38,864 nt of DNA from Desulfovibrio sp. OttesenSCG-928-C06. Its GTDB lineage: Bacteria; Desulfobacterota; Desulfovibrionia; Desulfovibrionales; Desulfovibrionaceae. Both the position numbers and the translations under genes were made by a program. Positions 25,492-34,285 of the stretch are shown one piece after another. Position 1 is the stretch's first letter, and each line of letters starts with the position of its first letter. The DNA is taken from contig JAJDJF010000011.1 in assembly GCA_030267065.1 (NCBI GenBank), positions 1 to 38,864 of the forward strand, read 5' to 3'. The notes beneath the pieces were generated by a model. It ran no database searches. It saw only the letters and a list, made by a program, of their open reading frames with translations, and was not told the DNA's origin.

Positions 25492-27051
25492 TTAGATGGC
25501 AACCTTGCGCTTGCCTTGCAACTCGTCTTCTTCTGTTGCATTCGTCTTTGCCCCGGGCTTCCGGGTTTCGCTGCCGGGCTTGGTGGCGAGTTCTCCCGCA
25601 AGGCCGCTGAATTCGCGCACGCAGTTGCGGCTGTCGCTCTTGGCCCGGTAAAGCGCTATGTCGGCTTCCTGCAGCAGGCGTCTGCTGGTTTTTTCCTCAC
25701 CGCTCATGATGCCGGATATACCCATGCTGATGGTCAGGCAGACGCTTCCGGCTATGGTGTCGTAGCAGGCGGAGCCTATTGCCAGACGCAGCCTTTCAGC
25801 CAGGGTGACCGCTCTACCCGGCGTAGTGCGGGGCAGCAGGATTACGAACTCTTCACCGCCGTAGCGGGCCGGGTAGTCCTGCTCGCGGATGATGTCGCGT
25901 ATGGTGGCGGCCACTCCGCGCAGTACGTCGTCTCCGGCCTGATGGCCCTTGCTGTCGTTAATCTGCTTGAAGTGATCGATATCGCAGAAGATGAGCGCCA
26001 GCGGGTGGTGCATTCTGTTGGCGCGTTCAACTTCTTCAGTAATTCTCTTTTCAAAGTGCCTGCGGCTGTATATGCCGGTGAGCGAGTCAAAGTCGGCCTG
26101 TTGCTTGACGTCCTGAAAGTTGTGCGCGTTGTTCAGCGTAAGAGCCAGAAAATGCAGGGCAGAGTTCAGGGCCAGCGCCTGATCACGGCTCAGGGAGCGG
26201 TCCATGTCCGTGAGGATGAAGATAATGCCTATCTGCTGTCCGCTTACGGATATGGGCAGAATAAGGACGTGTCCGTCAACCGGGGCAACACCCTGCCATT
26301 CTTCTTCCTGATCCGGCAGGTCGGTCGGGCGCAGGTGCAACAGGTAATCGGCGCCGGGCAGAGCCGCGCTGATTTGTTCCTGCATCAGATTGCGCCACGA
26401 TTCAAAAGATTGGCTGCCTTCCTGCGCGGTGATAAAAAGCTCCACATCGCAATTGTCAACGCCGGGCTTCCAGAGCGCGGCCTGAATGCTGCGCACCGGG
26501 AAAAGCAGGCGCAGACACGAGAATGTGGTTCTTATAATCGCTTCCGGGTCGAGCCCCACAGAGGTCTGGGTCAAAAAGCTGACCAGAAACTGAAGGACCT
26601 CGTTCTTGCGGTCCAGAATTTCGCGTTCAAGGTATATTTCGCGCGTCATCCGCAGCGCATCCAGCTGCACGGCCTCTATTTCCAGAGCCGCGTTAATCTT
26701 CTTCATGAAGGCCGACCGGGACAGGCCGGGGCGCAGAATAGCCAGACTGTCGGAGTCTATGGCATATTCCATGTCTTCCTGGCTGCTGTTGTCGTCCAGA
26801 ACCATTGCGTGCGGAATATAGTCAAGATGCTTTGACTTGGAACGCTGAACCTTCTTCATGGCCCTGTGCGCTTCCGGCGTGAACATGATCAGGCAGGGCT
26901 GCTGCGACTCAAAGTCCGGCAGTCCCGGCACTTCTCCGGAAGGATAGACGAGCATGTTGAACTTGTTATCCAGCAACTTGCCGATTCTGGATTCAGTTTC
27001 CCCGTCAAATCCAAAAGACCATATGGTGCGTGCGTTTTGCGAGCGTCTCAC
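25492..27051 (-). CDS. Diguanylate cyclase with receiver-like and GAF-like regions
   Basis: A 519-residue soluble protein that should make c-di-GMP. The C-terminal GGDEF domain (about 335-490) has DSLTGIYSRRHFE, FCDIDHFKQINDSKGHQAGDD and the active site GGEEF. The inhibitory site RxxD is intact (REQD, five residues before GGEEF), so product feedback is expected. Residues 1-130 resemble a degenerate receiver without a clear acceptor Asp. A helical linker and a GAF-like region (about 165-325) follow. A GTG start at 27051 is preferred because GGAGG lies 5 bases upstream; a TTG at 27063 has no ribosome site. The C-tail is a charged disordered stretch. It is divergent from the glycosyltransferase. 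Confidence 0.92.
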   Translation of the reverse strand: MRRSQNARTIWSFGFDGETESRIGKLLDNKFNMLVYPSGEVPGLPDFESQQPCLIMFTPEAHRAMKKVQRSKSKHLDYIPHAMVLDDNSSQEDMEYAIDSDSLAILRPGLSRSAFMKKINAALEIEAVQLDALRMTREIYLEREILDRKNEVLQFLVSFLTQTSVGLDPEAIIRTTFSCLRLLFPVRSIQAALWKPGVDNCDVELFITAQEGSQSFESWRNLMQEQISAALPGADYLLHLRPTDLPDQEEEWQGVAPVDGHVLILPISVSGQQIGIIFILTDMDRSLSRDQALALNSALHFLALTLNNAHNFQDVKQQADFDSLTGIYSRRHFEKRITEEVERANRMHHPLALIFCDIDHFKQINDSKGHQAGDDVLRGVAATIRDIIREQDYPARYGGEEFVILLPRTTPGRAVTLAERLRLAIGSACYDTIAGSVCLTISMGISGIMSGEEKTSRRLLQEADIALYRAKSDSRNCVREFSGLAGELATKPGSETRKPGAKTNATEEDELQGKRKVAI

Positions 27052-27216
27052 GATTCCCTCCAACTATTGACCGTAGCGGCCTGCCAAATGAATTTTGCCG
27101 CGTCTTTACGGAGCGCTGTTTTCTTTATGTAAAATTTTAAGCAATATTCATTCCTTTGGATTATAAGTTAATTATATTAATGTGTTATATTAAAAGATTG
27201 AGGAGGTGGGAATTTT

Positions 27217-28938
27217 TTGCAGGCTAATAATTTGACAAGTGCCTGCTCTTGTGGTCTTTCAAAATCCATGAGCGAATCCAAGATTTGGGCGACTTTGCAC
27301 CCCTTTTACGAGGGTGGCGAGGTTCTGGGCCGAAAGGTGGCCAACCGGAGTTTTTTGCAGGCTTTGCTGCGCAAGGACCCTTACAGCGCTTATCATTTTT
27401 TTCTGGACGTTCCGCAACAGCGGGACCGGCTGGAAGACAGCCTGCGTGCTGAGTTTCCGGAAATCCACCGGAGAGGCGGTTTTCTGTTTGGCTTGCGGCG
27501 CGATTTGCCGCAGGCTCTGGCCAGTTGCGACTATCACTGCTTTCATCTTTCTGACTGCTTTGTGCTCTACACCGCGCTGGCTCAGGCGCGTAACCGCTAT
27601 AGCCGGTCTATTTTTCCCATTACAGCACCAACGCACTCGCTCAGTTACTCCCAGTACGGGGCCGATTTTCTGCATCACCTCTGGGCCGGAACCAGCAGGC
27701 GCGATGTGGTTGCCGCCACCTCCAGCGCCGGGGAGCAGGTGGTTCTGAGCATGTACGACCGCTTGCGGCAGGGCTATCAACTGAACGCGGAACAGTTCCG
27801 GCAGCCGCAAGTGCGCATTGTCCCGCTTGGCGTGGAACCGGAAGATATGCCCGCGCCGCATGAGCGCGAGCGCCTTGGCGCAGCCATGCGCCAAAAACTC
27901 GGCATTGCTCCCGGTGAAACGGTATTTCTTGTTTTTGCCCGCATTTCCTACCTTTCAAAGATGGATCTGCTGCCGATTTTGCGTGCCTTCAAGCGCGCCG
28001 AATTTATGGGGCTGGCCCCGCGTTCGTACCGCTTTTTGCTGGCAGGCTGGCAGGGTGAGGACGAAACGTTCGGCGAAGAGATGCAGAAGTTCGCGGCGAA
28101 CCTTGGCATCAATTTCAGTCTGGCTGTGCGGCCTGATGACGAGGAACGCAAGGCCCTGTACGCCTGCGCCGATATCTTTCTTTCCCCGTCAGATAATTTG
28201 CAGGAGACTTTCGGCCTGACCATGCTGGAGGCTGCCGCTGCCGGGTTGCCGGTAATCGCTTCCGATTTTGACGGTTATAAGGATTTGGTACTGCACGGCG
28301 AAACCGGTTTTTTGATTCCCACCATCGGGCCGGAGAATACGGACGACACAAATCTGCGCTCGGCTTTCGCGCCAGCGGCCGAGTATCACCTGCGTCTGGC
28401 CCAGCAGTGCGTTGTGGATGTGCCGAAAATGGCCGAGTCGATTGCCCGCCTTGCTGCGGAGCCTGAATTGCGCCGCACGATGGGCGAGTGCGGGCGGCAG
28501 CGGGCAGTGGCGGACTATTCGTGGTCGCGGGTGATTGATTATTATGTAGCGCTTTGGGATGAGCTGGCTGCTGCCGGTCTTGAACCGGGCGAGGAAGAAC
28601 GCTTGCGCGCAGCGGTGCATCCGGCTTTTCCCGCTTATATGGATGTATTCGGCGGATATTTTACGGATCGTCTGGGCGCGCTAGAGCAGGATGGGCGCAT
28701 GGTCAAATGGAGTGCCACCGGCGAGGCCGTCTACCGGGGCCGCGATTTTCCGGTTATTTACCAGCTTATTGATGATGCCGTGTGTCTTGACGACCTCAAG
28801 CGGCTGCTGTTCAAAGCCCGCAACCCGGTAAGCCTTTCGGAACTGGCCGGAGATGCCGCCTGTACCGCACCGCATCATGATAAAGATTTCTTGTTGTTGT
28901 GGGCACTGAAACATGATTTACTAGAAGTCATCTCATAA
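27217..28938 (+). CDS. Glycosyltransferase, GT4-like
   Basis: A 573-residue cytoplasmic GT-B-type glycosyltransferase. The N-terminal Rossmann half is unusual in sequence and has the segment APTHSLSY. The C-terminal half carries the nucleotide-sugar site: VFARISYLSKMDLLPILRAF, ADIFLSPSDNLQETFGLTML and EAAAAGLPVIASDFDGYKDL, with the E-x7-E-like pattern of GT4. About 130 extra residues at the end (from about 440) have no family I recognise. A TTG start at 27217 is supported by a full AGGAGGT at 27201-27207; the next ATG (27268) has no ribosome site. It is divergent from the GGDEF gene and may be controlled with it. Donor and acceptor are unknown. Confidence 0.85.
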   Translation: MQANNLTSACSCGLSKSMSESKIWATLHPFYEGGEVLGRKVANRSFLQALLRKDPYSAYHFFLDVPQQRDRLEDSLRAEFPEIHRRGGFLFGLRRDLPQALASCDYHCFHLSDCFVLYTALAQARNRYSRSIFPITAPTHSLSYSQYGADFLHHLWAGTSRRDVVAATSSAGEQVVLSMYDRLRQGYQLNAEQFRQPQVRIVPLGVEPEDMPAPHERERLGAAMRQKLGIAPGETVFLVFARISYLSKMDLLPILRAFKRAEFMGLAPRSYRFLLAGWQGEDETFGEEMQKFAANLGINFSLAVRPDDEERKALYACADIFLSPSDNLQETFGLTMLEAAAAGLPVIASDFDGYKDLVLHGETGFLIPTIGPENTDDTNLRSAFAPAAEYHLRLAQQCVVDVPKMAESIARLAAEPELRRTMGECGRQRAVADYSWSRVIDYYVALWDELAAAGLEPGEEERLRAAVHPAFPAYMDVFGGYFTDRLGALEQDGRMVKWSATGEAVYRGRDFPVIYQLIDDAVCLDDLKRLLFKARNPVSLSELAGDAACTAPHHDKDFLLLWALKHDLLEVIS

Positions 28939-29147
28939 ATGTCTTTTTGCCCTTTGCCTGCGTCAGGCTTTTCCAGTGCGAAGTTCATATATGTCCAATA
29001 TACTTCACTCCGCCCTGAAGTCGCCTTCCCTGGCAAAGAACAAAAATCCTATTTATGAAATGGCTTCTAGGGTTTGTGTAGAACTTATTCAATTGTTTTC
29101 CTGCCTACCCGGTACTCGATTGGTGCTGGCTCATGGTTGGACAGTGT

Positions 29148-29172
29148 TTGGCCTGTGAACGGCCAATTTTTT
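29148..29172 (+). terminator. Terminator-like hairpin just before trmH
   Basis: TTGGCC (29148-29153) pairs with GGCCAA (29161-29166) around 7 bases, followed at once by six T. It lies only 26 bp before the trmH ATG and 210 bp after the glycosyltransferase stop. It may end that transcript late, or act as an attenuator of the trmH-ruvAB unit. The stretch 28939-29147 holds no supported gene. Confidence 0.6.
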
Positions 29173-29198
29173 GTGAACAGATAACTTCCAAGATAATA

Positions 29199-29789
29199 AT
29201 GAATAAAGAACGTACTTCCGCCAGATTGCAAAAACTTGCCAATGTGCTTGAAAAGCGCCAGAAAGATTTGACTCTGGTGCTTGCCAATATACACGACCCG
29301 CATAACGTTTCCGCCATTTATCGCAGTTGCGACGCCTTTGGGGTGCCGCGCGTGCATCTGTATTACACGCACACGGCTTTTCCGGCGCTGGCAGCCAAAA
29401 GCTCGGCCTCGGCCCGTAAGTGGGTTGAGACGGCCCGGCACAAAAGCGCAGAAAGCCTGATGGAGGCCATGCGGGCCGAGGGTAAGACCATTTATGCCAC
29501 CAGTTGCTCGCCCAAGGCCCGGCCATTGCAGGATTATGATCTGAGCAAGCCTTCGGCCATTATTCTGGGCAACGAGCACAGCGGGGTGGATAACGAACTG
29601 ACCGCTCTGGCCGATGCCGAGCTTTACATCCCCATGTACGGGATGATCCAGAGCTTCAACGTCTCTGTGGCAGCGGCCCTGATTCTTTACGAAGCCTCGC
29701 GCCAGCGCAAGAGCGCCGGGCTGTACGATGCGCCGACCTATACGCCGGAAGAGTTTGACGCGCTTTTCGAGGCCTGGTCCAAAAAATAA
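29199..29789 (+). CDS. trmH: TrmH/SpoU-family RNA 2'-O-methyltransferase
   Basis: A SPOUT-fold enzyme that methylates a ribose 2'-OH from SAM; by similarity the target is tRNA Gm18. The three family motifs are present in the 196-residue protein: NIHDPHNVSAIYRSCDAFGV (motif 1, about 32-51), IILGNEHSGVDNE (motif 2) and MIQSFNVSVAAALILYE (motif 3). A short N-terminal helix (RTSARLQKLANVLEKRQ) matches TrmH. The ATG at 29199 is used; the longer frame from 29133 would run through the terminator-like hairpin. The ribosome site is weak. ruvA follows 15 bp later, so they are co-transcribed. Target site is inference from family. Confidence 0.9.
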   Translation: MNKERTSARLQKLANVLEKRQKDLTLVLANIHDPHNVSAIYRSCDAFGVPRVHLYYTHTAFPALAAKSSASARKWVETARHKSAESLMEAMRAEGKTIYATSCSPKARPLQDYDLSKPSAIILGNEHSGVDNELTALADAELYIPMYGMIQSFNVSVAAALILYEASRQRKSAGLYDAPTYTPEEFDALFEAWSKK

Positions 29790-29804
29790 CCCTCTGGAGT
29801 TATG

Positions 29805-30413
29805 ATGATCGGCTTTATTGAAGGCGAACAGCTTGAAACTGGCGAAAATTCCTGTCTGGTTTTGACTTCCGGCGGGGTTGGGTATGAGGTCTTTTTGCCC
29901 TCCCACACCTTTGCCCAGTTGCCGGGAAAGGGCGAGCGGGTCCGCTTTTTCATCCATACACAGGTACGCGAGGACGCCCTTGAGCTGTTCGGTTTTGATT
30001 CCTGGGACGAGCGCGAGACTTTTCAGACGCTAATCAGCATCAACCGGGTCGGGGCCAGAACCGCGCTTGCCATTCTTGGTATCTACCGCCCTGATGACCT
30101 GCGCCGTCTGGTGATTGACGAAGATGTGCACGGCCTGACTCTGGTGCCGGGCATCGGCAAGAAAACCGGGCAGCAGATTTTTCTGGAACTCAAGTTCAAG
30201 CTCAAACTGGACGGGCTGCCGCAACGGCAATCCGCAAGCGCCGCCTCTGGCGGCAGTCTGGCGCGGGATGCTGTGGCAGGCCTTGCCAACCTTGGCTATT
30301 CGGAAGACGAGGCCGCCTTTGTGGTCAAGGAAGTGCTGGAGGCCGAGCCGGATCTGGACGTAGGCGGCATCCTGCGTGCCGCTCTCAAACGCATGGCCAA
30401 GCGGGCTGGTTAA
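29805..30413 (+). CDS. ruvA: Holliday junction branch-migration protein RuvA
   Basis: RuvA binds four-way junctions and loads the RuvB motor. The 202-residue protein has the N-terminal OB fold (MIGFIEGEQLETGENSCLVL and GGVGYEVFLP), helix-hairpin-helix segments (LISINRVGARTALAIL, LTLVPGIGKKTGQQIFLEL) and the C-terminal RuvB-binding domain (DAVAGLANLGYSEDEAAFVV). The ATG at 29805 has GGAG 5 bases upstream; the ATG at 29802 is too near that site. It is followed by ruvB 27 bp later; ruvC is not in the window. Confidence 0.96.
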   Translation: MIGFIEGEQLETGENSCLVLTSGGVGYEVFLPSHTFAQLPGKGERVRFFIHTQVREDALELFGFDSWDERETFQTLISINRVGARTALAILGIYRPDDLRRLVIDEDVHGLTLVPGIGKKTGQQIFLELKFKLKLDGLPQRQSASAASGGSLARDAVAGLANLGYSEDEAAFVVKEVLEAEPDLDVGGILRAALKRMAKRAG

Positions 30414-30440
30414 CCGGACGGAACCGAAGCGGATACATAT

Positions 30441-31412
30441 ATGGTAGCAGACGATTTTTCAGCAATTCCTGACGATAATATTCGCCCAGGCAAACTGGAC
30501 GAATTTATCGGGCACGACGACCTCAGGGCCAACCTCAAGGTCTTCATCCAGGCCGCCCGCGAGCGCAAGCAGGCCATGGACCATACGCTGTTCTACGGCA
30601 ATCCGGGCCTTGGCAAGACCACTCTGGCCCAGATCATGGCCAGCGAGCTTGGGGTCAACCTTATCTCCACCTCCGGACCTGTTCTGGAGCGCAGCGGCGA
30701 TCTGGCCGCGATCCTGACAAACCTTTCGCGCAACGACATCCTGTTTGTGGACGAAATCCACCGCATGCCCATTTCTGTGGAGGAAGTGCTCTATCCGGCC
30801 ATGGAGGACTTCAAGCTGGATCTGGTAGTAGGGCAGGGGCCGGGGGCGCGTACCGTAAAGATTGATCTGGAACCGTTCACGCTGGTGGGCGCCACAACGC
30901 GCATCGGGCTGCTTTCTTCCCCACTGCGTGACCGCTTTGGGGTTATCCAGCGGCTGGAATTTTATTCGCCAGAGGATTTGGCCCGTATTGTCAGCCGCGC
31001 TTCTAAAATTATGCGCATTGAGCTTAACGCCGATGGCGCGCTGGAAATAGGCCGCCGCTCGCGCGGTACGCCGCGTATTGCCAACCGTTTGTTGCGCCGC
31101 GTGCGCGATTTCAGTTCGGTGCGCGGGCAGAGTGTTATTGGCGCGGAAGAAGCCTCGCACGCTCTGGCCCGCATGGACGTTGACGAGCTGGGGCTGGACC
31201 AGATGGACCGCAAGCTCCTGTCTGTCATCATCGAGCATTACGGCGGCGGGCCTGTTGGCCTTAAAACGCTGGCCGTGGCCTGTTCCGAGGATGTGCGCAC
31301 CATTGAGGACATCTACGAGCCTTACCTTATCCAGACCGGGTTTCTTAAACGCACGCACCGGGGCCGGATGGCTACGGCCAAGGCCTATAGACATCTGAAC
31401 ATGCTTGGCTGA
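30441..31412 (+). CDS. ruvB: Holliday junction ATP-dependent helicase RuvB
   Basis: The hexameric AAA+ motor that drives branch migration with RuvA. The 323-residue protein shows [18 protein letters not shown], Walker A in [16 protein letters not shown], Walker B in [11 protein letters not shown], sensor 1 in [19 protein letters not shown] with the arginine finger, sensor 2 in [20 protein letters not shown], and the C-terminal winged helix ([18 protein letters not shown]). Length is slightly below the usual 335-345 because of a short N-terminus. The gene is in the trmH-ruvAB unit, with thyX 80 bp downstream. Confidence 0.97.
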   Translation: MVADDFSAIPDDNIRPGKLDEFIGHDDLRANLKVFIQAARERKQAMDHTLFYGNPGLGKTTLAQIMASELGVNLISTSGPVLERSGDLAAILTNLSRNDILFVDEIHRMPISVEEVLYPAMEDFKLDLVVGQGPGARTVKIDLEPFTLVGATTRIGLLSSPLRDRFGVIQRLEFYSPEDLARIVSRASKIMRIELNADGALEIGRRSRGTPRIANRLLRRVRDFSSVRGQSVIGAEEASHALARMDVDELGLDQMDRKLLSVIIEHYGGGPVGLKTLAVACSEDVRTIEDIYEPYLIQTGFLKRTHRGRMATAKAYRHLNMLG

Positions 31413-31491
31413 TTCCAGTCAGGCTTGTTGCCCGGTTCTAATGCCGGTGCGCGGTCAAAAATTTTCCGACATCATTTCAAAGGAGTTTCAA

Positions 31492-32214
31492 ATGCCCCAG
31501 GTTCACCCCCGGGTGGAGCTTCTGGCGCACACGCCGGACGCTCTCTCGCTTATCTACGCGGCTTTCAGACAGTGCTATCACGCGGGATTTGTTGCGGACA
31601 TGTGGCCGCGTTTGCTGTCTGGTGATATTTCCCACGAGAAGCAGGCCGAATTTGTGGCAAAAATCATGGAATCTGGCCATGTCAGCCCCATTGAGCATGT
31701 CAGCTTTACCTTCGCCTTTGAGGGCGTCTCCCGCGCGTTGACCCACCAGCTGGTGCGCCATCGTGTTGCCTCCTATTCCCAGCAAAGCCAGCGCTATGTG
31801 GACGGAAGCGACTTCAACTTCATCATGCCTCCGGCCATTGAGCGCAATGCGGAAGCCAGGGCCATGTTCGAAAAGTGCATGGACGATGTGCGCGCGGCCT
31901 ACCGTGGCCTGAAAGACCTGCTGGAGCAGGACGGCAGGGGCAACAAGGCAGCGGAGGACGCGCGTTTTGTGCTGCCGCAGGCTGCGGAAACGCGCATTGT
32001 GCTGACCATGAACTGCCGCTCGCTGCTCAACTTTTTTGAACACCGCTGCTGCGCGCGCGCCCAGTGGGAGATCCGCGTGGTGGCCCTGCAATGCCTCAAG
32101 CTTTGCCAGACGGCGTTACCGGCTATCTTCTCCGTTGCAGGCGCAAGATGCGAGCGTTTGGGCTACTGTCCGGAAGGCGAAAAATTCACTTGCGGAAGGT
32201 ATCCGGTACGTTGA
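31492..32214 (+). CDS. thyX: Flavin-dependent thymidylate synthase
   Basis: ThyX makes dTMP from dUMP with methylene-tetrahydrofolate and reduced FAD. The 240-residue protein has the diagnostic RHRVASYSQQSQRY (the RHRxxSxxxxS signature, about 87-100). It also has HEKQAEFVAKIMESGHVSPIEH upstream, and NCRSLLNFFEHRCCARAQWEIR near the C-terminus, where the conserved R-S-L-x-N/H-F region binds the substrate. A strong AAAGGAG precedes the ATG at 31492; the longer frame from 31405 overlaps ruvB and is rejected. Its presence suggests that classical ThyA may be absent from this genome. Confidence 0.96.
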   Translation: MPQVHPRVELLAHTPDALSLIYAAFRQCYHAGFVADMWPRLLSGDISHEKQAEFVAKIMESGHVSPIEHVSFTFAFEGVSRALTHQLVRHRVASYSQQSQRYVDGSDFNFIMPPAIERNAEARAMFEKCMDDVRAAYRGLKDLLEQDGRGNKAAEDARFVLPQAAETRIVLTMNCRSLLNFFEHRCCARAQWEIRVVALQCLKLCQTALPAIFSVAGARCERLGYCPEGEKFTCGRYPVR

Positions 32215-32522
32215 TGTGTTTTTATGTTTATTTTGTTGTGAGAATATGAAAAAAAGAGAATTTTTGAGCAAAATGAAGCTATTTTAAATTGTGTTTGTTG
32301 AAAAGAAATCACGTCCAGTCACAAGAAAAAGTCTAGAGCAGAGAAATGCCTTGCGCTGCAAGAGTTTCTTCAAACTACCGCCAGTGGCTGTTTTAGGGTT
32401 AAAGTTAGTTATTTCATATAGTTATTCTGTGCTATAGGGCTGTTGAAAAAGGCCGGACCTGCCTTGGTCTAAATCCAAATTCAAGGTTGGTGCAGCTATG
32501 GCACAGCATGTATATTCCGCGC
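32215..32522. other. AT-rich leader region before the dnaA-like gene
   Basis: No gene is seen in these 308 bp. The left half is rich in A/T and likely holds the promoter; I cannot assign hexamers with confidence. An 11-bp inverted repeat (32427-32437 with 32496-32506, one G-T) encloses a 5-bp repeat CCTTG/CAAGG (32462-32466 with 32482-32486), so the message just before the start codon can fold strongly. Confidence 0.55.
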
Positions 32523-34202
32523 ATGGAAAATATTTGGGGAAAGATTCGTCAGATTTTGGCGGAAAAATTGCCTGACGCGCAATATAAAGTCTGGATTTTG
32601 CCATTACAGGGCAAAATCGAGAACGATTGCCTTGTCGTAACGGCCATGAATGATTTTGTGGCCAAATTCGTACGCAATCGTTTCTCTGCTGATATTGCCA
32701 GCGCCGCGGCAGAAGCATCCGGACGCCAGCTTGGTGTGAATATCCGGGCCCTTTCCCCGTCCGCTACCGCAGAAGCTGCCACTGAATCCAGCCCGGCAGT
32801 TATCCACAACGCCAGCCATGGCGTCGGCCATAACGACGGCCATGAAGCCACGCCGACCGCTTTCGGCAGCGCCAACGCGCTTCCTGCGCGCTATTATGCC
32901 ACGCAGGCGGCCACCAACGCCCCGGCTGGTTCTGATTTTACCGCTACGGCATCCTTTGGCGGCAATAGCGCCTACGGCATTTCCAGTTCTGACAGCCAGC
33001 CTGTTAAAACCGGGCCGGAAAACGCCATGGTTCCCGCTGTTCTCCCTTGGCCCGCCCTGACAGCATCTGTCACCGCCCAGGAACTGCGGCAGGAGAACGG
33101 AACGCTCCAGCAGCAGGGCAGCCTGCCGATGCGCTGGCCGGAAAACCGCGGCTCGGCACGTTTGGCCCGTAACTGGCGTTACAGCTTTGAAGATTTTATT
33201 GTCGGTCCCTGCAATGAGCTTGCCCACGCCGCTGCGCGCGGCATCTGCAAGACCGAGCGTTGCAGCTTTGGCTCGTCCGATGTGCTTTTTTTGTGTTCCG
33301 CTCCGGGTCTTGGCAAGACTCACCTCATGCAGGCTGTTGGCGCTGGTCTGATCAAGGCCAGCAACTTGCAGGCCCCGCGTGTTGAATACCTTTCAGCCGA
33401 AGAATTCGCCACGCAGATGCGTTACGCGCTGCGAAACGGCGATATCGACCGCTTCAAGGCCCGTTACCGCGATGCCGATGTTATGCTGCTGGAAGACATT
33501 CACTTTTTGCAGGACAAGGAAAAAACCCAGAATGAGGTGCTGGCCACGCTTAGCGCCCTGATGGAAAAAGGCAGCCGTGTGGTGCTGACCAGTTCCTTTG
33601 CCCTGCCCGAGCTTAAAAAGATGGACTCCCAGCTTTTTTCGCGCCTCAGTTCCGGTCTGGTGGCCTCCATTGACCGCCCGGATACCGAAACACGCCGCAG
33701 AATCATCTCGCACAAGGCTGGTAGCGCCCATATCAACCTGTCGGGCGATGTTGCCGATTATCTGGCCGAAAATATAAACTCGGACGTGCGCCAGATCGAA
33801 AGCTGCCTGCGCAATCTTGCTCTCAAGGCCAGCCTGCTCAACTGCGCCATCAATCTGGAAATGGCCCGCGAGACTGTCTCCAATTATCTTGGACTGGACA
33901 GGGTGCTCACCATTGAAAGTATTGTGCGTCTTGTTTGCGAGGGCTTCGGCATTTCCACTGATGCCCTTAACTCCAAAAGCCGCAAGCATGAATGCGTGCA
34001 GGCTCGCAACGCGGCATTTTATCTGGCCCGCAAGCACACCGAGCTGTCGTTGCAGGAAATAGGCAAGCGCTTTAACCGCACCCACTCTACCGTAATCAAG
34101 GGTATTACCAGCCTTGAACGCGAAATGAGCCGCGAGACCACGGCCGGACGCCAGTTGTCCAACGCTATTTCCGCCATTGAGCGGACCAGCCTCAGGGCCT
34201 AA
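32523..34202 (+). CDS. Divergent DnaA-like AAA+ protein
   Basis: A 559-residue protein with full DnaA layout. Domain I (about 1-75) starts ENIWGKIRQILAEKL and has VWILPL. An Ala/Gly/Ser-rich domain II follows (about 80-215). Domain III has WRYSFEDFIVGPCNELAHAAA, Walker A in SAPGLGKTHLMQAVG (about 262-276), Walker B VMLLEDIHFLQ (about 322) where the first Asp of the usual DD is Glu, and an arginine-finger position in FSRLSSGL. Domain IV has the helix-turn-helix SLQEIGKRFNRTHSTVIKGI, where replicative DnaA reads GGRDHTTV. No dnaN, recF or gyrB is near, so it may be a paralogue of the initiator. No ribosome site is seen before the ATG. It follows thyX by 308 bp. Confidence 0.88.
   Translation: MENIWGKIRQILAEKLPDAQYKVWILPLQGKIENDCLVVTAMNDFVAKFVRNRFSADIASAAAEASGRQLGVNIRALSPSATAEAATESSPAVIHNASHGVGHNDGHEATPTAFGSANALPARYYATQAATNAPAGSDFTATASFGGNSAYGISSSDSQPVKTGPENAMVPAVLPWPALTASVTAQELRQENGTLQQQGSLPMRWPENRGSARLARNWRYSFEDFIVGPCNELAHAAARGICKTERCSFGSSDVLFLCSAPGLGKTHLMQAVGAGLIKASNLQAPRVEYLSAEEFATQMRYALRNGDIDRFKARYRDADVMLLEDIHFLQDKEKTQNEVLATLSALMEKGSRVVLTSSFALPELKKMDSQLFSRLSSGLVASIDRPDTETRRRIISHKAGSAHINLSGDVADYLAENINSDVRQIESCLRNLALKASLLNCAINLEMARETVSNYLGLDRVLTIESIVRLVCEGFGISTDALNSKSRKHECVQARNAAFYLARKHTELSLQEIGKRFNRTHSTVIKGITSLEREMSRETTAGRQLSNAISAIERTSLRA
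32800..32808 (+). other. Perfect DnaA-box sequence inside the dnaA-like gene
   Basis: TTATCCACA, the strongest E. coli DnaA box, lies in the domain II coding part. A second identical copy is at 20554-20562 in the start of the pentapeptide gene. I noticed no cluster around either, so chance is a fair explanation. Confidence 0.35.
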
Positions 34203-34221
34203 TAAGCTGTTTTTTTACCGG

Positions 34222-34256
34222 AAAAAGCCCGGCCTGTTTTGCAGGTCGGGCTTTTT
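34222..34256. terminator. Bidirectional terminator, dnaA-like / LtaS-like
   Basis: Arms 34222-34236 and 34242-34256 form a 15-bp stem with one G-T around TTTTG, and T-runs follow on both strands. It lies between the convergent dnaA-like gene and the LtaS-like gene. Confidence 0.9.
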
Positions 34257-34285
34257 TGACTTTCTACGCTTATAATCTGCGGGTA

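Noticed and set aside
25516..26835. Long plus-strand reading frame (439 codons) opposite the GGDEF gene
   Set aside because: The opposite strand codes for a clear diguanylate cyclase; the frame looks like a shadow.
28976..29158. Possible 60-residue protein between the glycosyltransferase and trmH
   Set aside because: No ribosome site, and its end lies in the terminator-like hairpin; kept as non-coding.
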